This document shows, in pieces, positions 1 to 11,000 of a stretch of 64,000 nt of DNA; within the stretch, counting starts at the first letter, position 1, and every line of letters begins with the position of its first letter. The stretch is from Numida meleagris (Eukaryota; Chordata; Aves; Galliformes; Numididae): assembly GCF_002078875.1 (NCBI RefSeq), contig NC_034411.1:58631327-58695326 (forward strand), given 5' to 3'. The notes beneath the pieces were generated by a model. That model searched no databases. It had not been told where the DNA came from and saw nothing but the letters and a program-made list of their open reading frames with translations. A program made the translations under genes and the position numbers.

Positions 1-1600
1 GCAGGTTAGACAGTGCTTTGGTGTTTCTGCCATTTGACTCTCACACTGCCAGCAGCCAGTGTCACTTTTCAGCCAGATGGCTGCCTACAGCACAAAATTC
101 TGGGATGCCAATTGGAATTAAAATTGTTTTGCAGTTTATGCATCCTGAAAATTGCTTCTGACCTTGTGAACTTGCATATTGAGCAAAATGGTTGTAGCTG
201 CCTTTTCCTACTCTGCCCTTTTTCCAGGTGTCAGTGCTTGTTTAGTATCAAGTAGCTTCTGTGGCACGATTTTCTTAATTAATGTGTATCACTTCTATCC
301 ATTGCTACTGCATAAATTAAAAAATTGTTAACATGTTAACAGCTAGGACATATTGCAGCAACAGTAATATTGGTCTAGGTATTGCTTGTTTTGCTGCGAA
401 TACTTTACAATCTGCTGTGCTATAGACTTCTGAAATGCAACATATTGAATTGCTGCCTGGATTTCAGTTCACTGCTGTGAGGAAAACTGGTCTGATCACA
501 TGGAAAATTACTTGTGTCACTGTAAAGAGAGGCCAAGGTAGATTGTCTGTGTTTCTGATAAATGGTCTGAAAACTTATATTTAATTTCAAAATAGTCCTG
601 AATTCCACTGCAGTTTTCATTTGCAGGTACTGAATTTCTACAGTTACGTGTTTCTGTGCTGTGTGGGTTTTTATTCAGAACTCTTGAACAGCAGCAGCTG
701 TTGAGTCATTAGTTAGAAAACAAACCAGGAAAACCAATATACCGCATTGTCATGTGCCCTACATTCAACAGCACAATCAGATAACACAGAAGAGCAGCAC
801 AATAAAACCTTTAAGATATCCCCACCATTTCCTGCTAATGGATCACACTGGCTTGCTTTGAAATGAAAAATGAATCACAAAAGCAGGTTTGTTTTGTTGG
901 GTGGTAAGGACAATAGGGATTGAGTTCATTTCTTGGTTTTTCTTCTTACTGCCTTCTCCTCTCTCCCTTCTCCTCCCTCTCCCCCAGTACTGGCTCTGAA
1001 CAGCAGGGTTGTTATGGGGAATACTAAGTATGATGAACTTTTGAGTTCTAACTTCTCTTTTAAATGTGCATTCTCATATCCCGAACATTACATCAGCGCT
1101 ATTGAAAAAATGGGCTGCAGACCCAGGCCTGCATGGTGTCATGGTTCAGTATTCTCTAGCTATTCCCTAGCTGTCCAAGCAGTAGTTACCTGCGAAATAT
1201 CAGCTAACTTAAATATAAATGGTGTTTCAGAGTTGAGTGGCTTCACTGCAAGAATGGTCTGGCTGATAGGAGAACTCACAATTTGATAAGCAGTTCAGAA
1301 GCTGAAAAAACTGGAGAAGTAAATCATTGCATTTCATGGTCAGGTTTTTTTATACATATTTCGTTGGTTATGGTTTGTTTTTAAATCAGAGCTGGTAATA
1401 CACTTGTGTAATAGAGGGGTAGAAGAAGAAAAGTGAAAAGAAGGAGAAAAAAAAAACAACCCAAGTGTGTCAGTCTTGAATTTCAAATTGTTTAGTAGTC
1501 AGAAAAGGCTATTCTTGTTTGTAGGTATTGCTGCTGTTTAATGATTTAGAACCTTGATTTAACTTCTTCTCTGTTCCTTTTTTCCCTTTCTCCCTTAAAG
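1..1600 (+). other. PTPRK: Last intron of PTPRK (3' part)
   Basis: This non-coding stretch ends in a clear 3' splice site: a long pyrimidine tract at about 1562-1593 followed by an AG at 1599-1600, directly before the PTPRK terminal exon. I looked for the preceding phosphatase-domain exon and did not see it, so the intron probably starts left of the window. The open frames inside it (for example 933-1286) are short and match no family I recognise. Confidence 0.75.
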
Positions 1601-1654
1601 GAGCAGTACCGCTTCTGCTATGACGTTGCACTGGAGTACCTGGAATCCTCTTAG
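1601..1654 (+). CDS. PTPRK: Terminal coding exon of receptor-type protein tyrosine phosphatase kappa
   Basis: The exon encodes 17 residues and a TAG stop (1652-1654): EQYRFCYDVALEYLESS. This is the characteristic C-terminus of the R2B receptor phosphatases (PTPRK, PTPRM, PTPRT, PTPRU), the end of the second, membrane-distal phosphatase domain. It enters in phase 0 after a strong pyrimidine-rich acceptor. Family knowledge: PTPRK is a single-pass membrane phosphatase with MAM, Ig and fibronectin ectodomains that mediates homophilic adhesion and dephosphorylates junctional proteins. Seventeen residues alone could not separate the R2B paralogues. The paralogue call rests on the neighbour: THEMIS follows on the same strand, as at human 6q22.33. 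The exon is intact; the rest of the gene is off the left edge. Confidence 0.9.
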   Translation, partial: EQYRFCYDVALEYLESS

Positions 1655-1813
1655 TTGGAATGGATGTGACAAAGTTCACGAAATATATGAATCTCGTTAC
1701 GCTGTTTTGACAACAGTTCTTGATCCTGTGAAGAAAGATTTTAGGGGAAGAGGGGGAAGGGGGGATTTTAAATTTTAAATGCAAAGTATTTTTCTTATGA
1801 AGTTGTGTATCTT

Positions 1814-1819
1814 AATAAA
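1814..1819 (+). terminator. PTPRK: Proximal poly(A) signal AATAAA, PTPRK
   Basis: A canonical AATAAA lies 160 bp after the PTPRK stop codon. Use would give a very short 3'UTR. It is a hexamer match only. Confidence 0.4.
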
Positions 1820-2222
1820 AGAATTCAATCTGTTTCTATGCTTGTATACAGTATCAACATTTAGTGCCACATAAATACTATTTAATGAAAACCAGAGTCA
1901 GAAGAGATTTGCGCAAATTAGGACTTTTCAGTGTTTGTATATGCAGCCGTCTCTCAATTACAGTAGAGCAACCATCTGTTGCATGTATCAATATTTCCTA
2001 TATGGTATTAATTTTCTTTTTTTTTTCCTTTTGATACATTGTTAAAGTACAATAACAGTGCAGATTGATAGTAAGGTTCATTCTTTATACGTTTCAAGTG
2101 TTGCATATATATATTATATATAGTTAAAAAAAAACCTGGCTTATTTTGTTTTAATGTGCAATGATGGCTGGATCACATAAAGATCTTTATAAAGAAACTT
2201 AAACATAAGCCAAAGACTCAAG

Positions 2223-2230
2223 TGTAAATA
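2223..2230 (+). promoter_or_regulatory. PTPRK: Pumilio-type motif TGTAAATA in PTPRK 3'UTR
   Basis: TGTAAATA fits the consensus TGTANATA bound by Pumilio proteins in 3'UTRs. The sequence around it is U-rich. An eight-base match in AT-rich DNA can easily be chance. Confidence 0.25.
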
Positions 2231-2841
2231 TGTCTATATGGAGAAAGCACATGTATTTATTGTTTACTTGCATTCCTTTTTTGATGGCTGAAAAAAAGAA
2301 GAATCATTTTTCTTGAAGAAAGCTTTTTTTGCTGAAATCAAGTGTAAACAATTTTTGTAGTTTATTTTTTGTATGTTTAGTGTAAGTAGAAGACATACTT
2401 TTTATGCATAGACCAAGAAACATTGGTATAGTGGTTTTGTTGTGTACATGCTTGTGAATCAGATCCATGTAAACGATTATAGAAGGTCTTTAACCACAGG
2501 ACCAAAATCAAAACATTTTGCTGAAAATGTATAGTTTTTCACATTTGCATTAGTTCAATACTGACTAAAATCTATGTAAGGAAGGGCGCTCATCATATCG
2601 ACTTCGCCTATGACTTGCACATCACTGGAAGAAATTTTTAAGCACCGTTAGAGTTCTAAGGGATCCAATTGCTTAGAAAAACATTGAAGCACAGGTCGAC
2701 AGGAGAACTGTCAGGCAAATAGATGGCTCAACAAATGCCCTTTAGTGCAAAAAGTATTTGTTTAACAAATTGTAAAATTAAGCAATGTTTATTTTGATGT
2801 TTACAAACATGTAAGCTTTGCTTCCAAGAAAGCAAAATTTG

Positions 2842-2847
2842 AATAAA
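2842..2847 (+). terminator. PTPRK: Distal poly(A) signal AATAAA, PTPRK
   Basis: A canonical AATAAA lies about 1.19 kb after the stop and is followed by a TG-rich stretch (about 2863-2885, including TTTGTGGTG) that could be the downstream element. This is a plausible main cleavage position. Confidence 0.45.
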
Positions 2848-3036
2848 CCAAATCCAGATTATGATTATATTTGTGGTGTACAAAGTATTACTGTGCTTTT
2901 GCTTAGCATTTGTCCATTTGTTCACAAGCTTTCCTATATCTCATTAGCTAAAATCGTTTCAGTCTCTTGTTGGTCTTTTTTAGAACTGACAGTAAAATGA
3001 TAAGGTGCTTATAAATATTCTGTAAAGTAAGAGTGA

Positions 3037-3042
3037 ATTAAA
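3037..3042 (+). terminator. PTPRK: Distal variant poly(A) signal ATTAAA, PTPRK
   Basis: ATTAAA, the commonest variant hexamer, is followed by T-rich sequence and then a TGTG-containing stretch near 3115-3122. It is an alternative distal end for the PTPRK transcript. Confidence 0.35.
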
Positions 3043-3060
3043 CTTTTATTTGAAGATTAT

Positions 3061-6000
3061 TTTATATTATTTCCTATTTTGGCAAGCTCTCACTGTCCTT
3101 GTTAAGGAGTCATATTTGTGTGAAGACCAATATGTTAGGATAAAGAAGATCTCTAATGGAAATTGTGCTATTTTTCACTTCAGCATTTCAGGGAGTATTT
3201 GAAAAGACTCTATATCATATGTATGAAAACCAGTGCATAAAGTTTCTTTCTTTACTTCAGGAGCATGGAATTACCCTTCTGAAACTGTGGCAGATAAATG
3301 TTTATAGGAATTCTACTTCTCAGATTTTTTCAAAGCCCCTGTCTATATTGTTTACATCTCTACCTGTTCCAGATCTTTAGAGAAGTCATTTTCTTTTGTT
3401 GTGCAATGGTAGTTCCTGCCTATGAAAAGCAAACAAATTGGATTTGGAAAAGTTCACTGAGTCTTGGTACTCAAAATTACTCTGTCTTTCTTTTGCCATG
3501 TTGGAAAGGGAATTTTAGGCTTCATGGAATGGAATTGTAATGTTATCAACTTTATCCGTAAGGCTGTGGCATCCTGCTCTCAAAGTGCTGGATCCAGCTC
3601 TCTGCTCTCCCTGTTCTGTGGAGACAGTACAACATCTCTACGGACTGATCCATCTTGCCTGTTTTCGACATTTAATGGGGTTAAGTGAAGTGGGCTCTGG
3701 AAGAACCTTCCTCCATGACCCTTAAAGATTGCTGAGAAGACTATATTACTCTAGAAGTCTAAACTAATATTTTGGCAGATGAGATGAGTTCTTAGGATTG
3801 TGGAATGCAGAAACCAAATTCCATACTGATGGCAGTGATTTTTTTAATTTCTTTTTTTCTATCCTGACCAAAAATGTAGCATTATCTCTAGCCTGAATGA
3901 ATACTTAATTTCCATGGAGAGCTCCTACATGAGGGATCATGGGGTCAGTCCTCACTAGAAGTTCAAACTCCTCGCTAAGCAATTTGTGTCCTATTTCCCT
4001 GCTGCACTAAGCATGAATGGTGCAGATGCAAACCTGAAGCCGGGCTTTGCAGAATTGTGCCTGCATAGGAGTCCTCAGTCTCCATCAGCTACAAGGTATT
4101 TTAGGTGGTTGTTCTGCAAATGGGAGCTCTGTCTATGTTGTTTAAGTATTGTGGGAGTCTGTAATTTCTGTAACTAACTACACTACTGACCTAAGGAGCT
4201 TTGCAATAGCTCATGATTGAAAAACCTGTGGGAATTCCTTGCTTGTAGGACTAGGGAAAAGTATGCAGAGGGAATGCAGAGTGTGAGAAGCGCCTCAGAA
4301 ATACCGTTCACTAGTAAAGGTGCGTGTATCTTGGGGGCTTCTTAAGCAGAACACAACATGATGCAGAATCAGCATGCTATTTCACACAGATGCAGAGACA
4401 ATTGGTGCTACTTTTACATTGAAAGTAAATGTGAAGCTTGAATCTTAGTATGCTCGGTATATGCAAGCAGTTACCACAGTTTATTTCGTTCAAAAGGTCA
4501 CTCAGAAAATAGTTATGTAGTTTAAGTGCTTGCCTGGCTCAAGTGCCGCATTGAGAAACATCAGAGAAATATAAAAGTAAATGCTGCTGCAGGAGTGTGA
4601 TATTTCAGTTTTCAAAAGCTAAGATGTAAAAATGCCAACGAAGGAAGCAATGGTAGGCAAGAGCTATGTCATTGAGCCTATGAAGTGGATTGATATGTTA
4701 AAGGACAAGAAAGGGGCAGCTTGAGAAAAATTGTTGCAGACTCGTTGCACGGACAGGCCACCTGGACCGACAAATGACCATATAAAGGGCCTTTTCTAAG
4801 GTTCATTCTGCTGCTTTGTCAGAGGAAACCCAGAGATCTCGCAATAAATGTAAAAGCTGCTTTTATAGTGCTCTGCTCTGTACTGGAAAGAAAAGTAACT
4901 CATTTTCTGCTGTACTTTCCTGTGTCACGTAGAGGTCTGAACTGAGTTAAGTGATCCTAATCTCACAAAGGAGCTTTTGTGGTGTTTTATTGCTGGTGCT
5001 CTTCCTTTGTTAAATAGACAAAGGTCTCTAACCTCTGCAGATCCAGGATTGTCGAGGATAGCTGTGAATATTCACTTATGTCTTTACCTCTGGACTTGAA
5101 TATCTGTTAGCAACAGCTCTGTATACAGAGGGTGGCTTTCAGAATATGCAAAGGTTTCTTGTCGTAAGTTTCCCTTCCAATAAATGCAGCAAAATGTTGT
5201 ATTTATAATTTCTTTGAACTAGGAGCTCCTTTCAAACATACTGGCAATGTAGAAGTGTTTCTGGATTATTATAAACTTGAGTAAAAGAATAACATGACGG
5301 TGGTTGTTGACAGAGTTGTTTGCCCCACTTTTCTCAGAAATTAATTTGATTCCCTTCTGTTGGGTTTAGATTCCTAATTCTGCAGAGATTGACATGTATG
5401 ATGACAGGCACAATAGGATCCTTACCTAATAATAATATTTATTAACTGTGTCTTGGCCAACAAAGAACAGGTGCTTTTGTGCCTTGTTGAGATGCAAAAG
5501 ATGATTTCTGTAGACGTTCATAACCCTTTCTGGCTTCCATCTGGATCAGAAAACAGTTCTGCGTTGATGAATTATATCAAGATAAATTTGAAAACCCCAT
5601 ATGCTCAGAGATTTTTCACATCTCCACTAAGCAGGAGAAAAAGAGAAAAAGAAAAAAAACAGCGACAAAGACCATCTTCTGAATCTGGAGCCAAAACATG
5701 ATATTTTTCTGCAGGTATTGGAATATCCTGGAGTTTTTTTGGTAACGAGCATGAAATAGTATCTGGCAAAACACAATAACTCCAGATTTTTGTGTGTGTT
5801 TTTCTGCCAGGTGCAAAGCAGTGTGATCTCTTTCCATTTCATGGTGGAAAACTTTGATCTTTCGTTTCTGTGTCTGATGATTTGTAGAGCAGGAACTGAG
5901 GTGACACAGTATTTTTCCAAGTCCTGAAATTTTGAGGAAAGTTGTTGTCTGTTTGCACTCCAGTAGCAAATGTGAAACTGAAGATTATAGTATTCTTAAA

Positions 6001-7796
6001 GTTTCTCTCCTGAAGTAAACAGATTGTTTTCTGTAGCAGCCACAAAGCCCAACTATGATAAGCTTCAGGAAAGTTTTGAAAGGTGTTTATTGTGCTAAAA
6101 ATTGTTCTTGTGGACCTAAGTCCCAACAGGTGAAATCCCAGTTCATTTGCAGTCAAGGACATAGGGGCATAAGTCTCGTTAGTCAGGTTTCGTTAGCATT
6201 TCTGATCCACTTGCTTTATCCATGAGTGGACACAATATACAGATAGACCATCCAGACCCACACTCCGAATGATCTGTAGCACAGACTCCAGTGCTGTAGC
6301 CCTTTTCTTTCAGGATGGAGTTATTATGAAACTTGCCAATGGTACAGAATAGCAACACAAAATTGCCTCCGTTTACTGAAAGTGCTTGAAACTACCTGCT
6401 GAAATGGTATATGCATTCATTTTGAGTTAGGTAGAAATCACAGACATAGGAAGCTGTGGCACTGCTGCAACCTTTTCTGTTGCACAAAATTGTATCATTG
6501 AAGCTTCTGTCAATGCAGTTTAAACTGTTAAACAGGTTAGTGCTTAGCTTTATCTTCTGAAATGATCAAGGTTTCCAGCTTACCTTGCATTAAGAAATAT
6601 GACAGTGTTTGAGCAGCACTTCCACAGGTCAGACAACTTCAGGGATGAGGATAAAAGTGGAGCATAAAAGCACTAGGCGCAGTATAGGTTCATCTAATAT
6701 TTCTCCTCCAGCAAGATGAGCTGGTTCAGCTAGTGTGACAGTGAGCTGTAATTACAGCTGTGAGAAAATAGCTGTGTGGTTTTGTCTGTGGCAAAGGCTT
6801 TTAAATTTAAAAAAAAAAAAAAAGCGCAGGCTTTGTTTCTGCTTCAGCATGCCTTCCTTTCAGGTACTTGTTTGCTTCAAATAATAGCCTCACTTAATGC
6901 AAACCCTTTCTAAGATGATAGTCCTTTAAGTAGTCAGTCACAGCACATAGCACTCCCTGTGCTCAAAATACAAGTAAGCTGCACAGATATGACAGATACT
7001 ATATTCCTTTCAAGAAGGAACTGCAATGGACAAAGGCCCCGGAAAGGGCCTTTTGCTTTTTCATAAGGGGATTTGTAGCCTTTGTGGAAGAGAAAGAGAG
7101 AACCTGTGAACTGGCTGGGGCCAGCAAGAGGATAGGAAACTCGTTCTCCAGTTGTTTGAGTAGCAGCGAGAAAGTGCTGGTTTTGGATGTGGCACAGACA
7201 GGATGGAAAGTATAAGAACTGAGACCAAATGGGGACTTCCCCAAAAGGCTACAGATAGGAAACAGATGGAAGAATAAAAAATTCTGAACTCCCCAGTCAG
7301 TGAAAAATTTTCAGATTCTGAGTGTAATTTGTGCCTGTGATCAAGCAATGTTGAATACTTGATATGGGGATATGGGATTAAAGATACTGAGTAAGGGACG
7401 ATATCAAGACAAGGAATGTGCAGTTTATGTGAGCAGCTCCTTCAGTATGTGAGAGATCAAAGTATGTGTCATGAAAGAAAAAAAAACCCAAAATGGGCTT
7501 AGGAGAGGCAAGAGATTTGAGGAGCAGTTCACACACCTCATTTTATGGCCAGTGACCTCCACTTGGTATTTGGACTCAGGCAGTTAACAGCCTCAAAACC
7601 CACAAGGTGCAATGTCTGTGCTGCCATAGTTTCATCAGGAAAATGAGGAGAAAACAGTGTTATGATGCTGTGATCATTCAGATCATCTGTATCTTAGTTT
7701 TCAGGACAAGCAACAGATAAAAAGTAAAGTGAATTTGACAGTAAGTTACAGCTCAAGCATGATTCCACAGGATGGTCAGCTCCTACTCCACTCTTA
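3061..7796. other. Intergenic spacer, PTPRK to THEMIS, first part
   Basis: No gene is supportable here. The open frames are under 120 codons on both strands and lack recognisable family motifs. The stretch has a poly(A) run near 6809-6824 and an LTR-like promoter and poly(A) arrangement around 4741-4860, listed separately. At about 7600-7680 a segment with the flavour of an old tRNA-derived SINE tail (TTTCATCAGGAAAATGAGGA) is visible but too decayed to call. Confidence 0.6.
4741..4860 (+). other. LTR-like or promoter-like segment with TATA box and poly(A) signal
   Basis: A TATAAAG box at 4781-4787 is followed about 60 bp later by AATAAA at 4843-4848. This close spacing resembles the U3-R-U5 layout of a short retroviral LTR. 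I could not define TG...CA ends or a target-site duplication, and I recognise no family. It could equally be chance motifs in AT-rich intergenic DNA. Confidence 0.2.
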
Positions 7797-8058
7797 GTCA
7801 AGAACAAAATGTGGATGTGAGCACAGTGAGGCAGTGGGTGGTGTGTTTCAGTAGCGGCGACAGTGATGTGAAAGACAAACCACGTTCTGGATGGCCATGC
7901 AGATTTCTACGAGTGCAGCAAGCAGGCTCTTGTTCATGGTTGGCAAAAATGCATAGCTAACAGTGGTGACTGTTTTATCTATTAGTGTTATTGTGCTCTT
8001 TGTATCTGCTGTAGTTTCCAGGGAAATAAATAGGAGGCATAACTTTTGGAGTAACCTA
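7797..8058 (+). mobile_element. 5'-truncated mariner derivative (Galluhop-like)
   Basis: The sequence begins inside a mariner transposase remnant: translated, it shows DVSTVRQWV and a PRSGWP motif close to the mariner DNA-binding region. It then continues through the non-coding 3' half to the right end (ATAGGAGGCATAACTTTTGG). The copy at 38953-39501 shows the same order of sequence and is complete, so this copy has lost its left half and left inverted repeat. Stops and the missing catalytic core make it non-coding. The Galluhop assignment is from memory of that chicken family. Confidence 0.8.
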
Positions 8059-11000
8059 AGTTACGTTTTGTTCTTCCTTTGTTTGAAAATGTATACTCTG
8101 GAAAAAAAAAAAAAAACAATTTGAGACTGTGGGTGAGAGAGGAAGCACTTTGGGAGAGCCTGCTGAAGGGCAGCTGCTTGACTATGGCCTCAGAGGAGCC
8201 ATTGTAAAGGAAGGTTTCAGAGTCCCACACAATTCAGTGCCTGGGGAAAGTGACAAAATTCAGGTGGGGGAGGAGCACGTGCCCCTGCAAGTTGTTTATC
8301 TGCATTTACAGTCCAACACAACAAAGTAAAAGTTGAACAAGCAGGTGGCCCTGGAAAGAAGAGGATGAAGCATGACAATTTATTGATGATATAAATATGC
8401 ATTTTCTGTCTCTCTGCTTTTAGGTCTTCAGCACCTACTTGGTCATACTACAACTCATTATGGTATCATGATGAGGCACACTTGCTCATTACCATGAGTT
8501 TCCCAAGGAGATGTCTTTTCTGGAGTTGTCAAAGGCCACACAAACATTTAAGAGGGATAGATATTAATCTTTTGTGGTTTTCAGAATAGGCACTATGTGT
8601 AACTTCTCATACCTACTGGGTTTTGCTCTTCTTCCAGTGGCTTTAGTACATGACTGGGATCCAGCAAGTGGATAATGCCCTTTTCAAATTATAGTTTAAA
8701 TTGCTTAATTTTGTTTTTCCAATTCATGTTTTCACTACTGTTTTTAATTCCTCTGCTCTTTCTTCTATATCTTCATGCAAGCCAAAGGTTGTGGCAGGGA
8801 TGGGACATGATGTTATTTCCTCAATGCATTTTGACCTTTTGGTAGAAAAGATTTCAAGGAATAGTTTAAAATTTGCACTAAGTGGCTGGACACATTGCAT
8901 CCCAGACTCTTACTTTATGTAAGATCAGTTAGTGCCCCTGCAAGCAAGCTTCTTACTGTTTGCCATTTAAAGTGTGGTGAGTGTGTTAAGCTGGATGACG
9001 AAGACTTTAATTACAAAGTGATACGACTGCAACTTCTTTTTCATTCCTTTGAGTGTTTTTCAAGTTTGGGGGGGAAATGGAAAAGCCTGCTGCTTTCCAG
9101 TTCTTGAAAGGTTTGTGGGCCTTTTAAAAAGCAATGGGAAGCTGTGCAGAGAAAGGTTTGATTAGTGACATGCTTAGGTATGTTTCATTTGAAGAAAATG
9201 ATTAACAGAGAAATGTGTGGGAAAGATCAGTTAAATTGATAGAAGATTTTAGGATAAGGGACTGGAAATGCATATATCTGGTTGTATGTACTCTGGTGTG
9301 TATGGTACCACCAGCTTTTTACCCATGGCTGTTGCTGGATTATTCTACAGTTAAGCAATTTTGAAAGAAAATTTTAACTAGAGAAGGGATTGTGGCAAAA
9401 ATAATCAATTTCCACACATGCAGCTTCCAATAATGTTACTCTAGCTGGTGTCCACATCGAAGCTGGGAGAGATGTTCTCATCTCTTTGCCATGGTGCTGG
9501 TTTAAAACACATTGCTCCTGGACAGAATTCAGATATACAGTGGTCTGGCAAGACCATAATTGTCCAACATAAAGCGAGACACCCCCACTTACAAGCATCT
9601 CTTGAGCTGATTGCTCTTTTTATCGCTGTCCAAGCAAGAAGAGAGGTTGACCCCAGGATATGGCATACTGAGCTGTGCCCATCATAGGGCAGATTGGATG
9701 AACAATCTAGTTTCAAAAAGCTGTGTGTTAAAAAAAGGAATCAGCAAATCTTCTCTGGAATAATTGTTCAACCTATGGGCTGTTTTTTGGTGAGACTCTG
9801 CTTGCTTTGATTTTATTTTATTCTCTCTTCTATGAAGAGTTTGAGTGTTTGGATTGAATGCCTTTTTAACCTTCTTTTAAGTACTTTCTCTCATATGATA
9901 TATTGTATCTTCCTTGAAAAACTTGTCTTTGGCCATACTGTATTAGAGGATTTTGTAGATGAGCAGAGAACAAAATGCAGAAAAGAAATGAGCAGAATAT
10001 GTTATTTTGTTGTTTGTAAGATGGACTTTGGTGTAAATGATAGCTTTCCAGATTTCATCCTTTAGATGTGGGAAGCCTGTTTGAATTAATTTGTTGACAT
10101 AAAGCTACAAGCGCATTTATAAATACATTCTTCAGAGAGATGTGAGGGGAGCTGTAGTCTTACATTTTTCAAAATGAATCTATTTGTGCCGGCTGTTTGT
10201 TAGAACTCACAGTGCGGTCAGCACCAGAAGGTCCGGGATGCTGTAGGGCCCCACAGGCTCTCTGCACCCTCTGGCTCGGGGTCTCTAGCATTATGGTGAG
10301 GAGAAGGATCCAACTGCTGCGCTGTATGCTTTACCCAGGAGAACATGTGCTAGGAACACATTGAAGGAGATGCCCAAGGGTCACAAATGCTCTTGGATGC
10401 CAAATAAATGTAGATGTAACAAACTGAAAACAAGATGAAAGGCTGGCAGAAGGACTTAAAGTCCAAAGTGAGAGCCCCAGGATGTTTCCTTACAGACTGT
10501 TTGAAATCTTAGATAATTTAAAGGTAATCTGTGGAGAAGTATAAGGCAAGAGGGCTTTGGCTGGGTTATAACATATGTTCATTTTGCAATGCTGCCTATA
10601 ACAAGAAATGGATGTAGTAAATGCTTCTCAGTAAGTTACCACTCTAGATGAGAAGCAATGAGATTTGTTTAATTTTGGAAAGACAGAAAAGACAGGTGAG
10701 AAAATGGTGAAGAATCTGGATTGATTATTTTAATAGGAAAAGGCTAAAACATGAGAGAAATTAGAGAAGTTCTTCTAGAGAAGATACAATAAATACTGCC
10801 TATGGGTTCTTCAAGAAAAAATATTTTGCAGTCTTTTTATACATTGTTCTGGCGAAGAGCCTCTGTGCCTTTCCCCCTCCACAGCTGGAAAGGCAGGCTC
10901 ATTGAACAGTTCAGTAAGGAAGTACATTTGTTTTACAGTTCTAACAGCTTAACTTTTTGCAGTGGGAAGCATGCTGTGTGATGTTAGAGTTCTCTTTGTT

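Larger units (their letters stand above)
1655..3060 (+). other. PTPRK: Probable 3'UTR of PTPRK
   Basis: This AT-rich sequence follows the PTPRK stop without a recognisable repeat. It contains three candidate poly(A) signals (1814, 2842, 3037), U-rich runs and a Pumilio-type TGTAAATA. The far end is set by the last ATTAAA and by the TG/T-rich sequence at about 3095-3125, which could serve as the downstream element. The true end could be at any of the three signals; no transcript evidence is available from sequence alone. Confidence 0.6.

Noticed and set aside
9441..9716. Block open on both strands (about 80-90 codons each)
   Set aside because: Neither translation resembles a known family. Overlapping opposite frames of this length are expected in GC-richer patches.
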